Origin: Psychromicrobium lacuslunae
GTDB taxonomy: Bacteria; Actinomycetota; Actinomycetes; Actinomycetales; Micrococcaceae
Reading direction: 5' to 3'
Assembly: GCF_000950575.1 (NCBI RefSeq)
Contig: NZ_CP011005.1
Coordinates: 1,736,001 to 1,800,000 of the forward strand
Length of the DNA stretch: 64,000 nucleotides
Position numbers and translations under genes: made by a program. This document shows positions 50,850 through 60,856 of the stretch, piece after piece (position 1 is the stretch's first letter; each line of letters begins with the position of its first letter). The notes under the pieces are model-generated. The model did not search any database. It saw only the letters and a program-made list of their open reading frames with translations, and was not told the origin of the DNA.

Positions 50850-53800
50850 CTACGGTGTCTTAGTCGGACTAGCTGAGCTCGAGGGATCCGAGCTGCCAGC
50901 TGTCGGCGCACTGCTGGCCGAACCGCTGGGCGAGGCCGAGGGAACGGCGCTGCTGCTCGGCGAGGCCGTCGAAGACGGCGTGCTGGTATCAGCACCCAAT
51001 TTGCCTTCAGCTGCCAATGCGGCGGCGAGCGCGTCACTGAGCTTCTTCTGCGCAGTGCCATAGCTAGCAAAGTCACCCTTAGCGAGCGCTGCCTGACCAT
51101 CCTTGATCGCTTGGCTAGCGTCCTGCAACGCCTTGGTCAGCGCCGCCCGTGCAGTCGGGTTCTCACCCGGAGTCGGCGTTGAGCCTGTGCCGGTACCCGT
51201 GCCTGGCTTTGTGCCATTGCCCTTATCCCCCGCGCTCGCCCCAGAATCACCGCCGAAGAGCTGATCCAAAGCCGCGTCCAAGGTCGGTGCGAAAGCGATC
51301 TTATCGCCAAAAGCTACCAGCACACGTTGTAGCGTCGGGTAGCTGCCCTCACCAGTTGACTGCACGTAAACCGGCTGCACATAAAGCAGGCCGCCGCCAA
51401 CCGGGAGAGTCAGCAAGTTACCGTTCTTCAATTGCGACTGGCCGAGCTTCAAGATGTTCAGCGAAGCCGAGATATTCGGATCGGAAACGAATCGGTTGAA
51501 AACCTGCCCCGGTGCCGGAACTAAGGTATCGGTGGGTAGCGAGAGCAGCCTCAGCTTGCCGTAAGAATCGGCTTTTACACCGTCCTTATTACCGGCGTCG
51601 GCGTCGGCCGCTAGATAGCCGTAGAGCACGTTTCTAGCATCCGCGCCGGGTGCGGTCTGCGGAATAAAGTTGGAGGTCAGCGAGAAGGCCGGTTTGTCCT
51701 GACCCGGCATCTGCAAGGAAAGATAGTACGGCGGCTGCTTGACCGCGCTGGAAGCTTCTACCGGATCATTAGGGACGCTCCAGGCATCGTTGTTCTGATA
51801 GAACTCGCCAGCGTCGGTGACATGGTAACGGCCCAGCAACTCACGTTGCACCTTGAAGAGATCTTCCGGGTAGCGTACATGGCTGATTAGATCACCCGAC
51901 ATTGCGGCGATCGGCTTCACTGTTGCTGGGTAGATGCTTTCCCAAGTTTTCAGGATCGGATCCTTATCGTCCCAGGCATATAGAGTGACCGAACCGTCGT
52001 AGGCGTCCACTGTTGCCTTGACCGAGTTACGGATGTAGTTGATCGAGCCCGAACCTAGTGCGCCCGAGCCGGTGCGAGCGGTCAAGGAGTCGGTGGTCGC
52101 CGAGTCCAGTGCCTGCTGCTGTGAGTACGGGTAAGCGTTCGAGGTGGTGTAACCATCGACGATCCACTTCACTTTGCCATCGACCACAGCCGGGTAAGGA
52201 TTACCGTCAATGGTCAGGTACGGTGCGACCTTCTGCACTCGTTGTACCGGAGTGCGATCGTAAAGAATCTGGGATTCCGAATTCACGCTGTCGCTGAGCA
52301 GCAAATCGGTTGACTGGAACTTGAGCGAGTACAGTAGGCGGTTGAACCAGTTGCCAACATCAGGGCCACCATTGCCGTCAAAGGTGTTCAGCGTATTCGA
52401 ATTGTCATCGCCCACCTGCGGACGGTCCAGCTCGACGGCTTTAGCTCCCTCCGGCGCTCCCACAATTGAGTAATCGGTGGTGTTCTGACCAAAGTAAATT
52501 CGCGGCTGGTAACTGGAATCGGTGCCTAGTTTGCCATTTGACGGCACCCCAGACTGCAGGAAGACCGGCTTGCCATCGGCGGTTGCGGTGTTTCCATAGG
52601 CCGCCACTACGCCGTAACCGTGGGTGTACACCAGGTGCTTATTTACCCAGGTCTGCTGCGCCGCCGGGATGCCGCCTGGGTTGAGTTCGCGCAGCGCAAT
52701 CACGGTGTCCTGCACCTTACCGTCAATCGTGTAACGATCCACGTTCAGCGTCTTCGGGAAGCCATAGTAAGCGCGGTACTGCTCGAGCTGCTGGAAGGTG
52801 GTGGAAACCAAATTAGGATCGAGCAAACGGATGTTCGCCGCCGTGGTGGCGTCCTTGCGCAGTGCGCCCGGTGTTGCCGTAGTGGTGGCCTTGTAAGGAA
52901 TCACCTCGACATCACTCAAACCGTAGGCAGAACGAGTCATATCAATATTGCGCTGGATATATTGGTTTTCCAGGTTCTGCTGCGAGGGCACCACCTGGAA
53001 TTGCTGAATAGCCCAGGGGTAAATGCCACCCGCCACGATGGCGGTGATAATCAGCATTGCAGTGCCGATCACCGGCAAACGCCAGCGGCCAATGATGGCG
53101 CTGAGAATGAAGAGCACCGCCACAATGGCCGCAGCGATCGCCAAAATCGCCTTGGTCGGAATCACCGCATTCACGTCGGTGTACATCGCGCCGGCTTGTA
53201 AGCCGCCATTGTCCTGCAGAGTGCCGTAACGATCCAACCAGAAATTCAGGCCGAGCAGAATCAAGAAAATACCTGCTGTCACGGCAAGTTGTACTTGGGC
53301 AGCCCTTGAGGCGAAAAGCCCGCGTTCCTGGATCCGGATCGCACCATAGAGGTAGTGAGTGAGCAATCCGACGATGCCGGAAATCACCACCAGCGAGATT
53401 AGGAAGCCGGAGAGGAAACCTAAGAACGGCAAGGAGTTGGTGTAAAAGGCGATGTCCAGGCCGAACTGAGGGTCGGTTTGGCCGAAGGGCTTCTGGAAGA
53501 AGAACAATAGGACTTTCTGCCACTGTCCCAGGGCCGCTACCCCGGCAAAAAGCGCAAAGACCAGTGGCACACCGATCATCACTACCTTGCGAACCGGTTC
53601 AAGCTGCACCTGGTAGCGGCTCAGATTGCTCTCCGCCTCGTTATCCGGTGCATAGACGGGCCGGGCTCGGTAAGCAATCCGAATCGAGGCATAGACAGCG
53701 GCGAACATCAGCACGAAGGCGGCGAGGAAAATCAGCCCCTTGGCGATATTGGTCTTCCAGAAAACGTCTTGGAAGCCTAGCTGGTTGAACCAGAGAATTT

Positions 53801-53918
53801 CGGTGTAGACGTTCGCGAAGAACACAAAAGCAATCACCGCCAACACCAAAATGATCAGGGTGGGCAGCAGGGCGCCACGCCGCCGCCGGGGTGCGGATGT
53901 ACTTTGGCCGGATGTCAC
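50850..53918 (-). CDS. UPF0182 family membrane protein
   Basis: A 1022-residue membrane protein. About seven hydrophobic segments lie in the first 300 residues ([21 protein letters not shown] at the start), then a large extracytoplasmic domain with [12 protein letters not shown] and [18 protein letters not shown], and a Pro/Ser/Thr-rich tail ending in KTP. This matches UPF0182 (M. tuberculosis Rv3193c), with conserved length and architecture. The molecular function is unknown. Together with the next four genes it keeps the order found in mycobacteria. Confidence 0.95.
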   Translation of the reverse strand: MTSGQSTSAPRRRRGALLPTLIILVLAVIAFVFFANVYTEILWFNQLGFQDVFWKTNIAKGLIFLAAFVLMFAAVYASIRIAYRARPVYAPDNEAESNLSRYQVQLEPVRKVVMIGVPLVFALFAGVAALGQWQKVLLFFFQKPFGQTDPQFGLDIAFYTNSLPFLGFLSGFLISLVVISGIVGLLTHYLYGAIRIQERGLFASRAAQVQLAVTAGIFLILLGLNFWLDRYGTLQDNGGLQAGAMYTDVNAVIPTKAILAIAAAIVAVLFILSAIIGRWRLPVIGTAMLIITAIVAGGIYPWAIQQFQVVPSQQNLENQYIQRNIDMTRSAYGLSDVEVIPYKATTTATPGALRKDATTAANIRLLDPNLVSTTFQQLEQYRAYYGFPKTLNVDRYTIDGKVQDTVIALRELNPGGIPAAQQTWVNKHLVYTHGYGVVAAYGNTATADGKPVFLQSGVPSNGKLGTDSSYQPRIYFGQNTTDYSIVGAPEGAKAVELDRPQVGDDNSNTLNTFDGNGGPDVGNWFNRLLYSLKFQSTDLLLSDSVNSESQILYDRTPVQRVQKVAPYLTIDGNPYPAVVDGKVKWIVDGYTTSNAYPYSQQQALDSATTDSLTARTGSGALGSGSINYIRNSVKATVDAYDGSVTLYAWDDKDPILKTWESIYPATVKPIAAMSGDLISHVRYPEDLFKVQRELLGRYHVTDAGEFYQNNDAWSVPNDPVEASSAVKQPPYYLSLQMPGQDKPAFSLTSNFIPQTAPGADARNVLYGYLAADADAGNKDGVKADSYGKLRLLSLPTDTLVPAPGQVFNRFVSDPNISASLNILKLGQSQLKNGNLLTLPVGGGLLYVQPVYVQSTGEGSYPTLQRVLVAFGDKIAFAPTLDAALDQLFGGDSGASAGDKGNGTKPGTGTGTGSTPTPGENPTARAALTKALQDASQAIKDGQAALAKGDFASYGTAQKKLSDALAAALAAEGKLGADTSTPSSTASPSSSAVPSASPSGSASSAPTAGSSDPSSSASPTKTP

Positions 53919-54001
53919 AGTGAACCTCTGTCGTCGCTGATGGGTGATTCAAAGAAAAGTCTGGTTAAGCCACGAATGGCGGTGGTGTCCGGTTCCATTG
54001 G

Positions 54002-55156
54002 CTATTTTCCTGCCGCGTTTCCCGCCGTGCAGGTCGGCAGCGCGGAACCGTCTTTTCCGCTGCCGATTAAGCTGACCGCGTCATAAGCTTCTTGCAAGGT
54101 CTTGACCTTGACCACTTGGAGCCCCTCGGGAACGTGCCCCACGACTTCGTCGCAGTTTGCTTCAGGGGCGAGGAACACCGAGGCGCCGGCTCCCTTTGCG
54201 CCGATCATCTTCTGCGGGATCCCTCCGATGGCCCCGACGTTGCCAGCCGCATCGATAGTGCCGGTGCCCGCAAAGTGCTTACCACCGGTGAGGTCTCCCG
54301 GAGTTAAAGTGTCGATGATGCCCAAGGCAAACATCATTCCGGCGCTCGGGCCGCCAATATTTTCCAGGGCGATCTTCACTTCAAAAGGGAAGCTGTACTT
54401 GTAGTTCAGCAAAATACCCAGCAAATACCGGCCATTACTGAGCTGCGGAGTGACTGTCACTTCCGCGGATTTGCCATCGCGCAGCACCCCGATCTTCACC
54501 GCGGCGCCCTTACCGGCGGCTAAGACCTGCTGCAAAGTGCCCTGATCAACGATTTTCTGGCCGTTCACGGTTTGCAGCGCATCACCGGCTTGCAGTTTTC
54601 CCGCCGAAGCCGAGCCCGCAGGAATCGAACCGACAAAAAGCTGCTGCTGATATGCGATCTTTTGCTGGCTCAGCGCCGCTGCGGTGGCTTTATCCTGCGA
54701 ACTGACCATATCGGCAGCATTCTGCTCGTTAATTTGGTCCTTAGTCGCGGTCGGCGGGTAGATCAGTTCCACCGGATAAACGGCCTGCTGCGGATCCAGC
54801 CAGGATCGATAGGCCTCAAAAAGGTTGATCTGGTTCTGCGGGCCACCATTGAGGTAAACGGTGACCAAGTCGAGTTGTCCTTTGGCCGGATAGCTTTGAT
54901 GTCCGTTGATCGAGATGATCTGCTTGCCGTTTTCACTGCCCAAGGTATTGAGCGTCGGCCCGGCGGATTCCACCACATAAGGGGCCGGCAACACCACCGC
55001 AAGCACAGCCAGCAGCAAGGCCAGCACGCCCGAAACCGCCATCGCGGTAAAGCGACCATCTCGGGGGCGTTGTACTGCTGGCGGCTGGTAGTCGAGATAC
55101 CCGCCCGGCATCGGCGGGCTTTCTGGCCCCGGGCTTCCGGGGTACGCCTGACTCAA
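54002..55156 (-). CDS. PDZ-containing membrane Lon-like protease (YlbL type)
   Basis: A 384-residue membrane protein. One N-terminal membrane segment (about 40-65) follows a proline-rich start; a PDZ domain covers about 165-245 (ASAGKLQAGDALQTVNGQKI); the Lon/S16 proteolytic domain has the catalytic Ser in NIGGPSAGMMF and Lys in IGGIPQKMIGAK. It is the counterpart of Rv3194c and of B. subtilis YlbL. Actinobacterial members are implicated in envelope proteolysis. It is 83 bp upstream of the UPF0182 gene on the same strand. Confidence 0.94.
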   Translation of the reverse strand: MSQAYPGSPGPESPPMPGGYLDYQPPAVQRPRDGRFTAMAVSGVLALLLAVLAVVLPAPYVVESAGPTLNTLGSENGKQIISINGHQSYPAKGQLDLVTVYLNGGPQNQINLFEAYRSWLDPQQAVYPVELIYPPTATKDQINEQNAADMVSSQDKATAAALSQQKIAYQQQLFVGSIPAGSASAGKLQAGDALQTVNGQKIVDQGTLQQVLAAGKGAAVKIGVLRDGKSAEVTVTPQLSNGRYLLGILLNYKYSFPFEVKIALENIGGPSAGMMFALGIIDTLTPGDLTGGKHFAGTGTIDAAGNVGAIGGIPQKMIGAKGAGASVFLAPEANCDEVVGHVPEGLQVVKVKTLQEAYDAVSLIGSGKDGSALPTCTAGNAAGK

Positions 55157-55332
55157 TTCGGCTCCTTGGCAACGGCTGTTCTTCCCCTCTAGCCTACGTG
55201 CTCTGGCTGTGCATCAGTGCCCGAGCGTCTTGGCCTAGAGCGAACGAAGGGGTTTTGGCGCAGACAACGGACGCCGTCAAAGGTAGCTTGAAAGGAACAA
55301 GTTTCACAACCGAGCCCAGCCGAGGATTCGCG

Positions 55333-56739
55333 ATGACCAACGAACCAGCCAAAAATGACGACGAGCAGGATCCCTTACAGGAAATCCTGGCTCAGCTAAT
55401 GGGCGGCCAGGGCATCGAAGGTATCGATGCGGCAGCCCTTGCCAAGGCCGCCGGCCTGCCGAATGATCCGAACGTGTTGCAGCAGATGTTCGCGCAGTTC
55501 CAGACCATGATGAATTCTTCCTCCGAAGGACCGGTCAACTGGCAGCTCGCGCATGACAACGCCCGGCAAGCCGCGGCCGGCGGCGATCCGTCAATCACCC
55601 CGGCCCAGAACCGCGAGGTGGACGAGGCACTGCGGTTGGCGGAGTTGTGGCTCGACCCGGTCACCGAGCTACCGAGCACCGGTCTGATCGGCAAAGCCTG
55701 GTCTCGTGCTGAATGGGTAGAAGAAACCTTGGGCACCTGGAAGCGGCTAACAGAGCCAGTGGCGAACAGCATTGCGCTGGCCCTTTCCACTACTCTGCAA
55801 GAGCAAATGCCGGAGGAGATGAAGTCCATGATGGGCGGTGCTGCCTCAGCGCTGCAGAATATGGGTGGCGCATTATTCGGCATGCAATTGGGCCAAGCGG
55901 TGGGTGCCTTGGCTAAGGAAGTCGTCTCCTCAACTGATATCGGCGTTCCGCTGGCCGATCTGCAGATGGCACTCTTACCCGCTAATGTGAGCGCCTTCGG
56001 CGAGGGGTTAGACATCCCGGAGAACGAAGTCCGGCTCTTCCTGGCACTGCGAGAGGCCGCCCACGCCCGGCTCTTCGTGCAGGTGCCGTGGCTACGCGGT
56101 CATCTGCTCGGCGCCATCGAAGCCTACGCCCGCGGTATTCACATCGACACCTCACGAATCGAGGAGCTTGCCCGCGATCTGGATCCCTCCGATCCGGAAC
56201 GGATTCGCGAGGCACTGTCCCAGGGTGTCTTTATGCCGCAGCGCACGCCCGCGCAGGATGCCGCGCTGGCCAAGTTGGAAACCGCGCTGGCTCTTGTTGA
56301 AGGCTGGGTTGACGAACTGACTTTCGAGGCGGCGGCGCAACTGCCTTCTGCTGCGGCATTGCGGGAAACAGTACGCCGACGCCGGGCAACCGGTGGCCCG
56401 GCTGAGCATGCCTTCGGCTCCTTGGTCGGTCTGGAATTACGCCCGCGACGGCTGCGCGAGGCCGCTGCGCTCTGGGCTGCACTCAAGGAGCAGCGTGGCG
56501 TCTCTGGTCGCGACGCAATCTGGCAACACCCCGATCTACTGCCAACGGCCGAGGACCTTGACGATCCAACCGGTTTCAGCGAGCGCCGCGATCAGGCTGC
56601 GGCTTCGGATTCAGCGGTCGATGAAGCCTTGGAGCGCTTGCTCGACGGTGGTTACGACTCACCATCAGAGTCAGCTGAGGGTACTTCTCAAGAAGACGGG
56701 GAGTCCCCCGACGATCAGGCTTCACCAGAGGCTAAGTAG
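55333..56739 (+). CDS. Zinc-dependent metalloprotease-like protein (DUF2342)
   Basis: A 468-residue protein of the actinobacterial TIGR03624/DUF2342 group (Rv3195). Recognised regions are LAQLMGGQGIEG at the N-terminus, ALSTTLQEQMPEEM, and the EAAH-type block LREAAHARLFVQVPWL in the helix that carries the zinc site. The C-terminal 50 residues are acidic and Ser/Glu/Asp-rich. The ATG at 55333 has CGAGGATTC upstream; the long upstream frame is not protein-like. It overlaps the convergent YgjP-like gene by 25 bp. Catalytic activity is not proved for the family. Confidence 0.88.
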   Translation: MTNEPAKNDDEQDPLQEILAQLMGGQGIEGIDAAALAKAAGLPNDPNVLQQMFAQFQTMMNSSSEGPVNWQLAHDNARQAAAGGDPSITPAQNREVDEALRLAELWLDPVTELPSTGLIGKAWSRAEWVEETLGTWKRLTEPVANSIALALSTTLQEQMPEEMKSMMGGAASALQNMGGALFGMQLGQAVGALAKEVVSSTDIGVPLADLQMALLPANVSAFGEGLDIPENEVRLFLALREAAHARLFVQVPWLRGHLLGAIEAYARGIHIDTSRIEELARDLDPSDPERIREALSQGVFMPQRTPAQDAALAKLETALALVEGWVDELTFEAAAQLPSAAALRETVRRRRATGGPAEHAFGSLVGLELRPRRLREAAALWAALKEQRGVSGRDAIWQHPDLLPTAEDLDDPTGFSERRDQAAASDSAVDEALERLLDGGYDSPSESAEGTSQEDGESPDDQASPEAK

Positions 56740-57290
56740 TCTCCGCTCAGGCCGCGCGTGCTGGCGAAGCTCACCCCTTCGAGGAAAGCTTTAGCACGTT
56801 CCGTATCGGGGTAGCTTTCGAGTTCCCGCCAGAATTCCGGGCTATGCGAGGCAACCAGCAAATGAGTGAGCTCATGCAGCAGCACATAGTCAACCACCCA
56901 TTGCGGCATGCCTCGTAGTTGCACTGAAATTCTAATGCTGCCATCAGCCGGTGTGGCCGATCCCCAGCGGCTGCGCTGATTGCTGACCCAGCGCACCGAA
57001 CTGGGCTGGGGCCGGTTACCAAGGTACTTCTTCGATAACTCCAGGCTGCGCTCAAGAAGTTCTTGATCGCTGCGCGCTGGCCGCTTCCCGCCGCGCTGAG
57101 ATTGCAGTCGCAGCACCATTTTTGCCACCCAGTCACGTTCCTGACGGGCGGAGAAACTGGCCGGCACCGCAACCACTGCCCGGCCGTCTTCCCAAAAAGC
57201 ACTCACGGTGCGGCGGCGGCGAGCGGAACGACGGACATACACCGGTCGACCGTCCTGGGTGGTTAGACCGGTGGCAATATCTTCAGGCAC
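56715..57290 (-). CDS. YgjP-like metallopeptidase (DUF45/SprT-like)
   Basis: A 191-residue metal-binding protein. The zinc motif HELTH is at 139-143 (VLLHELTHLLVASHSPEFW), and WVSNQRSRWGSATP is the family hallmark around residue 105. The N-terminal beta domain begins YVRRSARRRRTV. Members are predicted zincins near DNA-repair genes; function is not known. It overlaps the convergent DUF2342 gene and is downstream of uvrD2 by about 96 bp in the opposite reading to DUF2342. Confidence 0.88.
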   Translation of the reverse strand: MPEDIATGLTTQDGRPVYVRRSARRRRTVSAFWEDGRAVVAVPASFSARQERDWVAKMVLRLQSQRGGKRPARSDQELLERSLELSKKYLGNRPQPSSVRWVSNQRSRWGSATPADGSIRISVQLRGMPQWVVDYVLLHELTHLLVASHSPEFWRELESYPDTERAKAFLEGVSFASTRGLSGDYLASGEA

Positions 57291-57386
57291 CCTCCGAGCC
57301 TACTTCGCTGTTTCGCTAGCGGCCAAGGCAGCGAACACTCAAGCTAGCTGGCCAGCTAAGTATTCAGCCAGCCAAACCGGACCGGC

Positions 57387-59552
57387 TCAGGCTTGTTGCT
57401 GATCACTCATCACCTGCAGCACCGCAGCACCGTAACGCTCCAGTTTGGACGGACCGACACCGGCGACCGCCGAAAGTTCTTCGAGTGAGGCTGGTTCACT
57501 CTCCGCCACCGCCACCAGGGTCGCATCGGTGAAGATCATGAAGGCTGGCAACTGCGCGCTACGCGCTTCCTCAAGACGCCATTGACGCAGTGCCTCGAAG
57601 GTGGCTTCCTGGTAGCTTGGCGGGCATTCCGCGCAACGGCCGATTTTGCGTTCTGCACCACTGCTCAGCGCTTTACCGCAGACCCGGCAGAGCGCGGGCG
57701 GCTTAGCGACTGCGCGCTGTCGGCGAGGTGACTGACTGGCAGCGCCCCGCGACACCGCACTCTGCGGACGAAGCCCGTCTAGAAACCTTGAGGGTTTTCG
57801 GTTCGCCCGCCCGCCGGGCGTCCGGGATAGCGACCAGCTGAGCGAGAGGAACTCGCGGGCCCGAGTGATCCCGACATAGAGTAACCGGCGTTCCTCATCC
57901 ACCGCTTCCGCAGTATCAGCGAAGCTGATCGGCATTAGCCCTTCACTGAGCCCAACCAGGAAAACCGCATCCCACTCCAAGCCCTTCGCCGAATGAAGGG
58001 AAGCTAGGGTGACGCCTTGCACCGTCGGAGCATGCTGCACGGCTGAGCGTTCTTGCAATTCAGCGACAAAATCCGCCAGCCGGAACTCCGCTCCCCTGCT
58101 CACCACCAATTCATCTGCCAAGGCAACCAAGGCCGCCAGCGATTCCCAACGTTCACGCACCGCGCCACCACCGGCCGGGGCTTGCTCGGTGAAACCGATA
58201 CTGGCGAGCACGTCCCGGACCTGCTGTGCCAGTGCAACAGCGGGTTGATCGTCATGATCCGAGGTCTGATCGGCCCGGGAGGCGGCTCGTAACGACAAAA
58301 TCGCATCGCGCACTTCTTTGCGTGCGAAGAAACGTTCGCCGCCGCGGAGCTGATAGCCGATTCCGGCAGCACTCAGCGCTTGTTCATAGGCCTCGGATTG
58401 ACCGTTGGTGCGGAACAGCACGGCAATCTGCGCTGGCTGCGTTCCGGCCTCGATCAGCGCCCCGATCCCCTTGGCTATCGCTGCGGCCTCTGCCTCGTCA
58501 TCACTGCACTCCACGAAGCTCGGTGCCGGACCAGCGGGCCGTTGTGCCACCAATTGCAGGGGTTGTGACCACGCCGCATCGGCCTGCCGACCCGCTGGAC
58601 GACGGGCTGCCAGTAGGTTATTGGCCAGCTGCACCACCTGCGGGGTAGATCGATAGTCACGCACCAGCTTCACCAATTGGGCGTTGGGGTAGCGCCGGCC
58701 GAAGTCGAGTAGGTGCCGAGCGCTCGCCCCGGTAAAGGAGTAAATCGTCTGCGAGGCATCACCCACCACGCAGAGTTCCTCGCGTCCTCCCAGCCATAAC
58801 TCAAGCAAGCGTTGCTGTAGCGGTGAAACATCCTGATATTCGTCAACCACAAAGTGCCGATACTGCTCACGAACGGTAGCCGCGACCCTATCGTCTTCCT
58901 GCAAAATGCCGACCGTGATCAGCAGTACGTCCTCAAAGTCAATGAGGTTTCGATCCGTTTTGACGTCTTCATAGGACTGGAAAACCCGTGACATGGTGAG
59001 CAGATCAAAGCCACCTGGGGTCCCCCGACCCTGTGCATGTTCCAGATACGTCTCCGGCGTCAGCATTGATACCTTGGCCCATTCCACCTCCGCCGCTAGA
59101 TCCCGTACCGTTGCCCGGTCGGTGCTGAGCCGCAACCTGCGGGCTGATTCGGCAATGATCGCAGCTTTGTGTTCTAAGAGCTGGGGCAGCTCGCCGCCGA
59201 TTGCCTGCGGCCAGAAGAATTGCAGTTGCCGCAGCGCTGCGGCATGAAAAGTTCGCGCCTGCACGGAGCCGACACCCAGGTCACGGAGCCGACTGCGCAT
59301 CTCGGCGGCCGCTCGAGCGGTAAAGGTCACCGCAAGCAGTCGCTGCGGCTGGTAGACACCGCTGTGCACGCCATAGGCAATGCGATGCGTGATCGCCCGA
59401 GTTTTACCGGTGCCAGCCCCGGCCAGCACGCACAATGGTCCGGTCAAGGTACTAGCCACCAGACGCTGCTCTTCATCCAGCCCGGAAAGCACTCGTTCTT
59501 CAAGACTCAGTTCGGTGCCGGGCCTCAAGTCTTGCTGACTTATCTCTGCCAT
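57387..59552 (-). CDS. uvrD2: UvrD2-type DNA helicase with Zn-finger and HRDC
   Basis: A 721-residue superfamily-1 helicase that unwinds DNA 3' to 5' using ATP. Walker A is AGAGTGKT (44-51), motif II region is VVDEYQDVSPLQQ, motif III-like GDASQTIYSFTGA, and motif VI VGITRARE. Near residue 625 a tetracysteine element CRVCGKAL ... CAECPPS is followed by a C-terminal HRDC domain (about 645-721, AVAGVGPSKLERYG). This is the mycobacterial UvrD2 (Rv3198c) architecture. It overlaps nudC by one base, so the two genes are coupled. Confidence 0.96.
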   Translation of the reverse strand: MAEISQQDLRPGTELSLEERVLSGLDEEQRLVASTLTGPLCVLAGAGTGKTRAITHRIAYGVHSGVYQPQRLLAVTFTARAAAEMRSRLRDLGVGSVQARTFHAAALRQLQFFWPQAIGGELPQLLEHKAAIIAESARRLRLSTDRATVRDLAAEVEWAKVSMLTPETYLEHAQGRGTPGGFDLLTMSRVFQSYEDVKTDRNLIDFEDVLLITVGILQEDDRVAATVREQYRHFVVDEYQDVSPLQQRLLELWLGGREELCVVGDASQTIYSFTGASARHLLDFGRRYPNAQLVKLVRDYRSTPQVVQLANNLLAARRPAGRQADAAWSQPLQLVAQRPAGPAPSFVECSDDEAEAAAIAKGIGALIEAGTQPAQIAVLFRTNGQSEAYEQALSAAGIGYQLRGGERFFARKEVRDAILSLRAASRADQTSDHDDQPAVALAQQVRDVLASIGFTEQAPAGGGAVRERWESLAALVALADELVVSRGAEFRLADFVAELQERSAVQHAPTVQGVTLASLHSAKGLEWDAVFLVGLSEGLMPISFADTAEAVDEERRLLYVGITRAREFLSLSWSLSRTPGGRANRKPSRFLDGLRPQSAVSRGAASQSPRRQRAVAKPPALCRVCGKALSSGAERKIGRCAECPPSYQEATFEALRQWRLEEARSAQLPAFMIFTDATLVAVAESEPASLEELSAVAGVGPSKLERYGAAVLQVMSDQQQA

Positions 59553-60568
59553 TACCGCTGTGGCACATCCTCAATACGTTCGCCGTACCAATGCTCAATC
59601 AGGGCCCGCGCAATTGACACCCGGTGCGAGATAATCACTTCCCCGCTGTTCACCGCGCTCAGTAATTCGGCTTTGCTGAACCAACGTGCTCGGACCACTT
59701 CCACACCATCTGGCTTCGCCACTTCGTCGTCAGTGAAAGCAATAAAGCCGAGCATCAAGGAGGCCGGAAATGGCCAGGCCTGGGAACCTAAATACTGCAC
59801 CGATTGAATCCGTACACCGACCTCTTCGGCGATCTCGCGCAGCACTGCCTGTTCAAGTGACTCGCCGGGCTCAACAAAGCCCGCCAGGGTCGAATAACGG
59901 TGTTCCTCCCAGCCCGCGCCCCCGCCGAGCAATAGCTTGCCGCCTTTGCCCACCACTGCGACAATAATTGCCGGATCGGTGCGCGGAAAATGTTCGGAAC
60001 CGTCCTGCGGACAACGTCGTACCCAGCCGGAGGCGATGACTTCCGTGGGGCTGCCACAACGCGGACAATGCGTGTGTACACGATGCCAATTCAGGATGGC
60101 ATTGGCTTCAATAAGGTACTGACTTTCTGCAATGCTCAGCTCGGCCGCGAGCTGCCGGACCCCCTGCCATTGCGTGTCGGCCGGCAGATCGAATTCCTCA
60201 AGGCTGAACTCCTCGGCCAATTCCACTGTGAGCAACTCAGTGCCTTCTTCTAGCCCGGCCTCGCCGAGGGTGCGGCCGAGATAGACAGCGAACCCAGACT
60301 GTTCGGTGACACTCACCGGCAGATAGATCAAGCCACCTGGTGAAACCAGTGTTTTACCGGCTCTCAAGGCAAGAACTTTCGCGGTTGACTTCGGCTTGTC
60401 CGTCGAAGCTTCAGTTGCTGCTGACTCGGATGACTCCGCCCCGGCTAAACCACCGGCAAGAGTAGCGCTGCTCACCCCGAGCGAGGCTAGGAAATCAGGA
60501 TTCTGACGGCGTTCGCTCCCCCGGTCGATCATGGATTGCTGCCAGGACAATGCCTCAGTGCGGGTCAT
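59552..60568 (-). CDS. nudC: NADH pyrophosphatase (NudC-type Nudix hydrolase)
   Basis: A 338-residue Nudix enzyme that cleaves NADH and can decap NAD-RNA. The zinc ribbon has CPRC, then RRCPQDGSEHFPRTDP, where the usual fourth Cys is missing and Asp/His follow; this variant is typical of actinobacteria. The Nudix box spans GFVEPGESLEQ to EIAEEVGV, and SQAWPFPASLMLGF is the NudC-specific motif. The N-terminal 200 residues hold the pre-domain. It overlaps uvrD2 by one base. The counterpart is Rv3199c. Confidence 0.95.
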   Translation of the reverse strand: MTRTEALSWQQSMIDRGSERRQNPDFLASLGVSSATLAGGLAGAESSESAATEASTDKPKSTAKVLALRAGKTLVSPGGLIYLPVSVTEQSGFAVYLGRTLGEAGLEEGTELLTVELAEEFSLEEFDLPADTQWQGVRQLAAELSIAESQYLIEANAILNWHRVHTHCPRCGSPTEVIASGWVRRCPQDGSEHFPRTDPAIIVAVVGKGGKLLLGGGAGWEEHRYSTLAGFVEPGESLEQAVLREIAEEVGVRIQSVQYLGSQAWPFPASLMLGFIAFTDDEVAKPDGVEVVRARWFSKAELLSAVNSGEVIISHRVSIARALIEHWYGERIEDVPQR

Positions 60569-60729
60569 AGTCCTACCGTACTGATTTCAACCGACATTTC
60601 ACATTCCATCGCCGCCGCTTGGGTATAACCCGACACGAACTCGGGCCGCCCGGCATTAGTCGCTGCCTTGCTGAAACCTAGTTGAAATCGAGTTCACATC
60701 ACCTTGGCCAAGTCTCGCGAGCCCAGCCA

Positions 60730-60766
60730 GCTATTTCAGCTTTGAACTGAAGCGGACTGAAATAGC
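60730..60766. repeat. 10-bp inverted repeat upstream of the phosphotransferase-like gene
   Basis: GCTATTTCAG (60730-60739) and CTGAAATAGC (60757-60766) are perfect inverted repeats with a 17-base spacer in the divergent nudC/phosphotransferase interval. They may form an operator. The rest of the interval (60569-60856) shows nothing else definite. Confidence 0.5.
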
Positions 60767-60856
60767 CCCCAAATTGCTCGGTTCAGGCGACTCGCCGGGC
60801 CAGCGCTCTACGATTCCGGTAGCTCGCCTTACGGTGGAAAGGTGAGACGTACACCT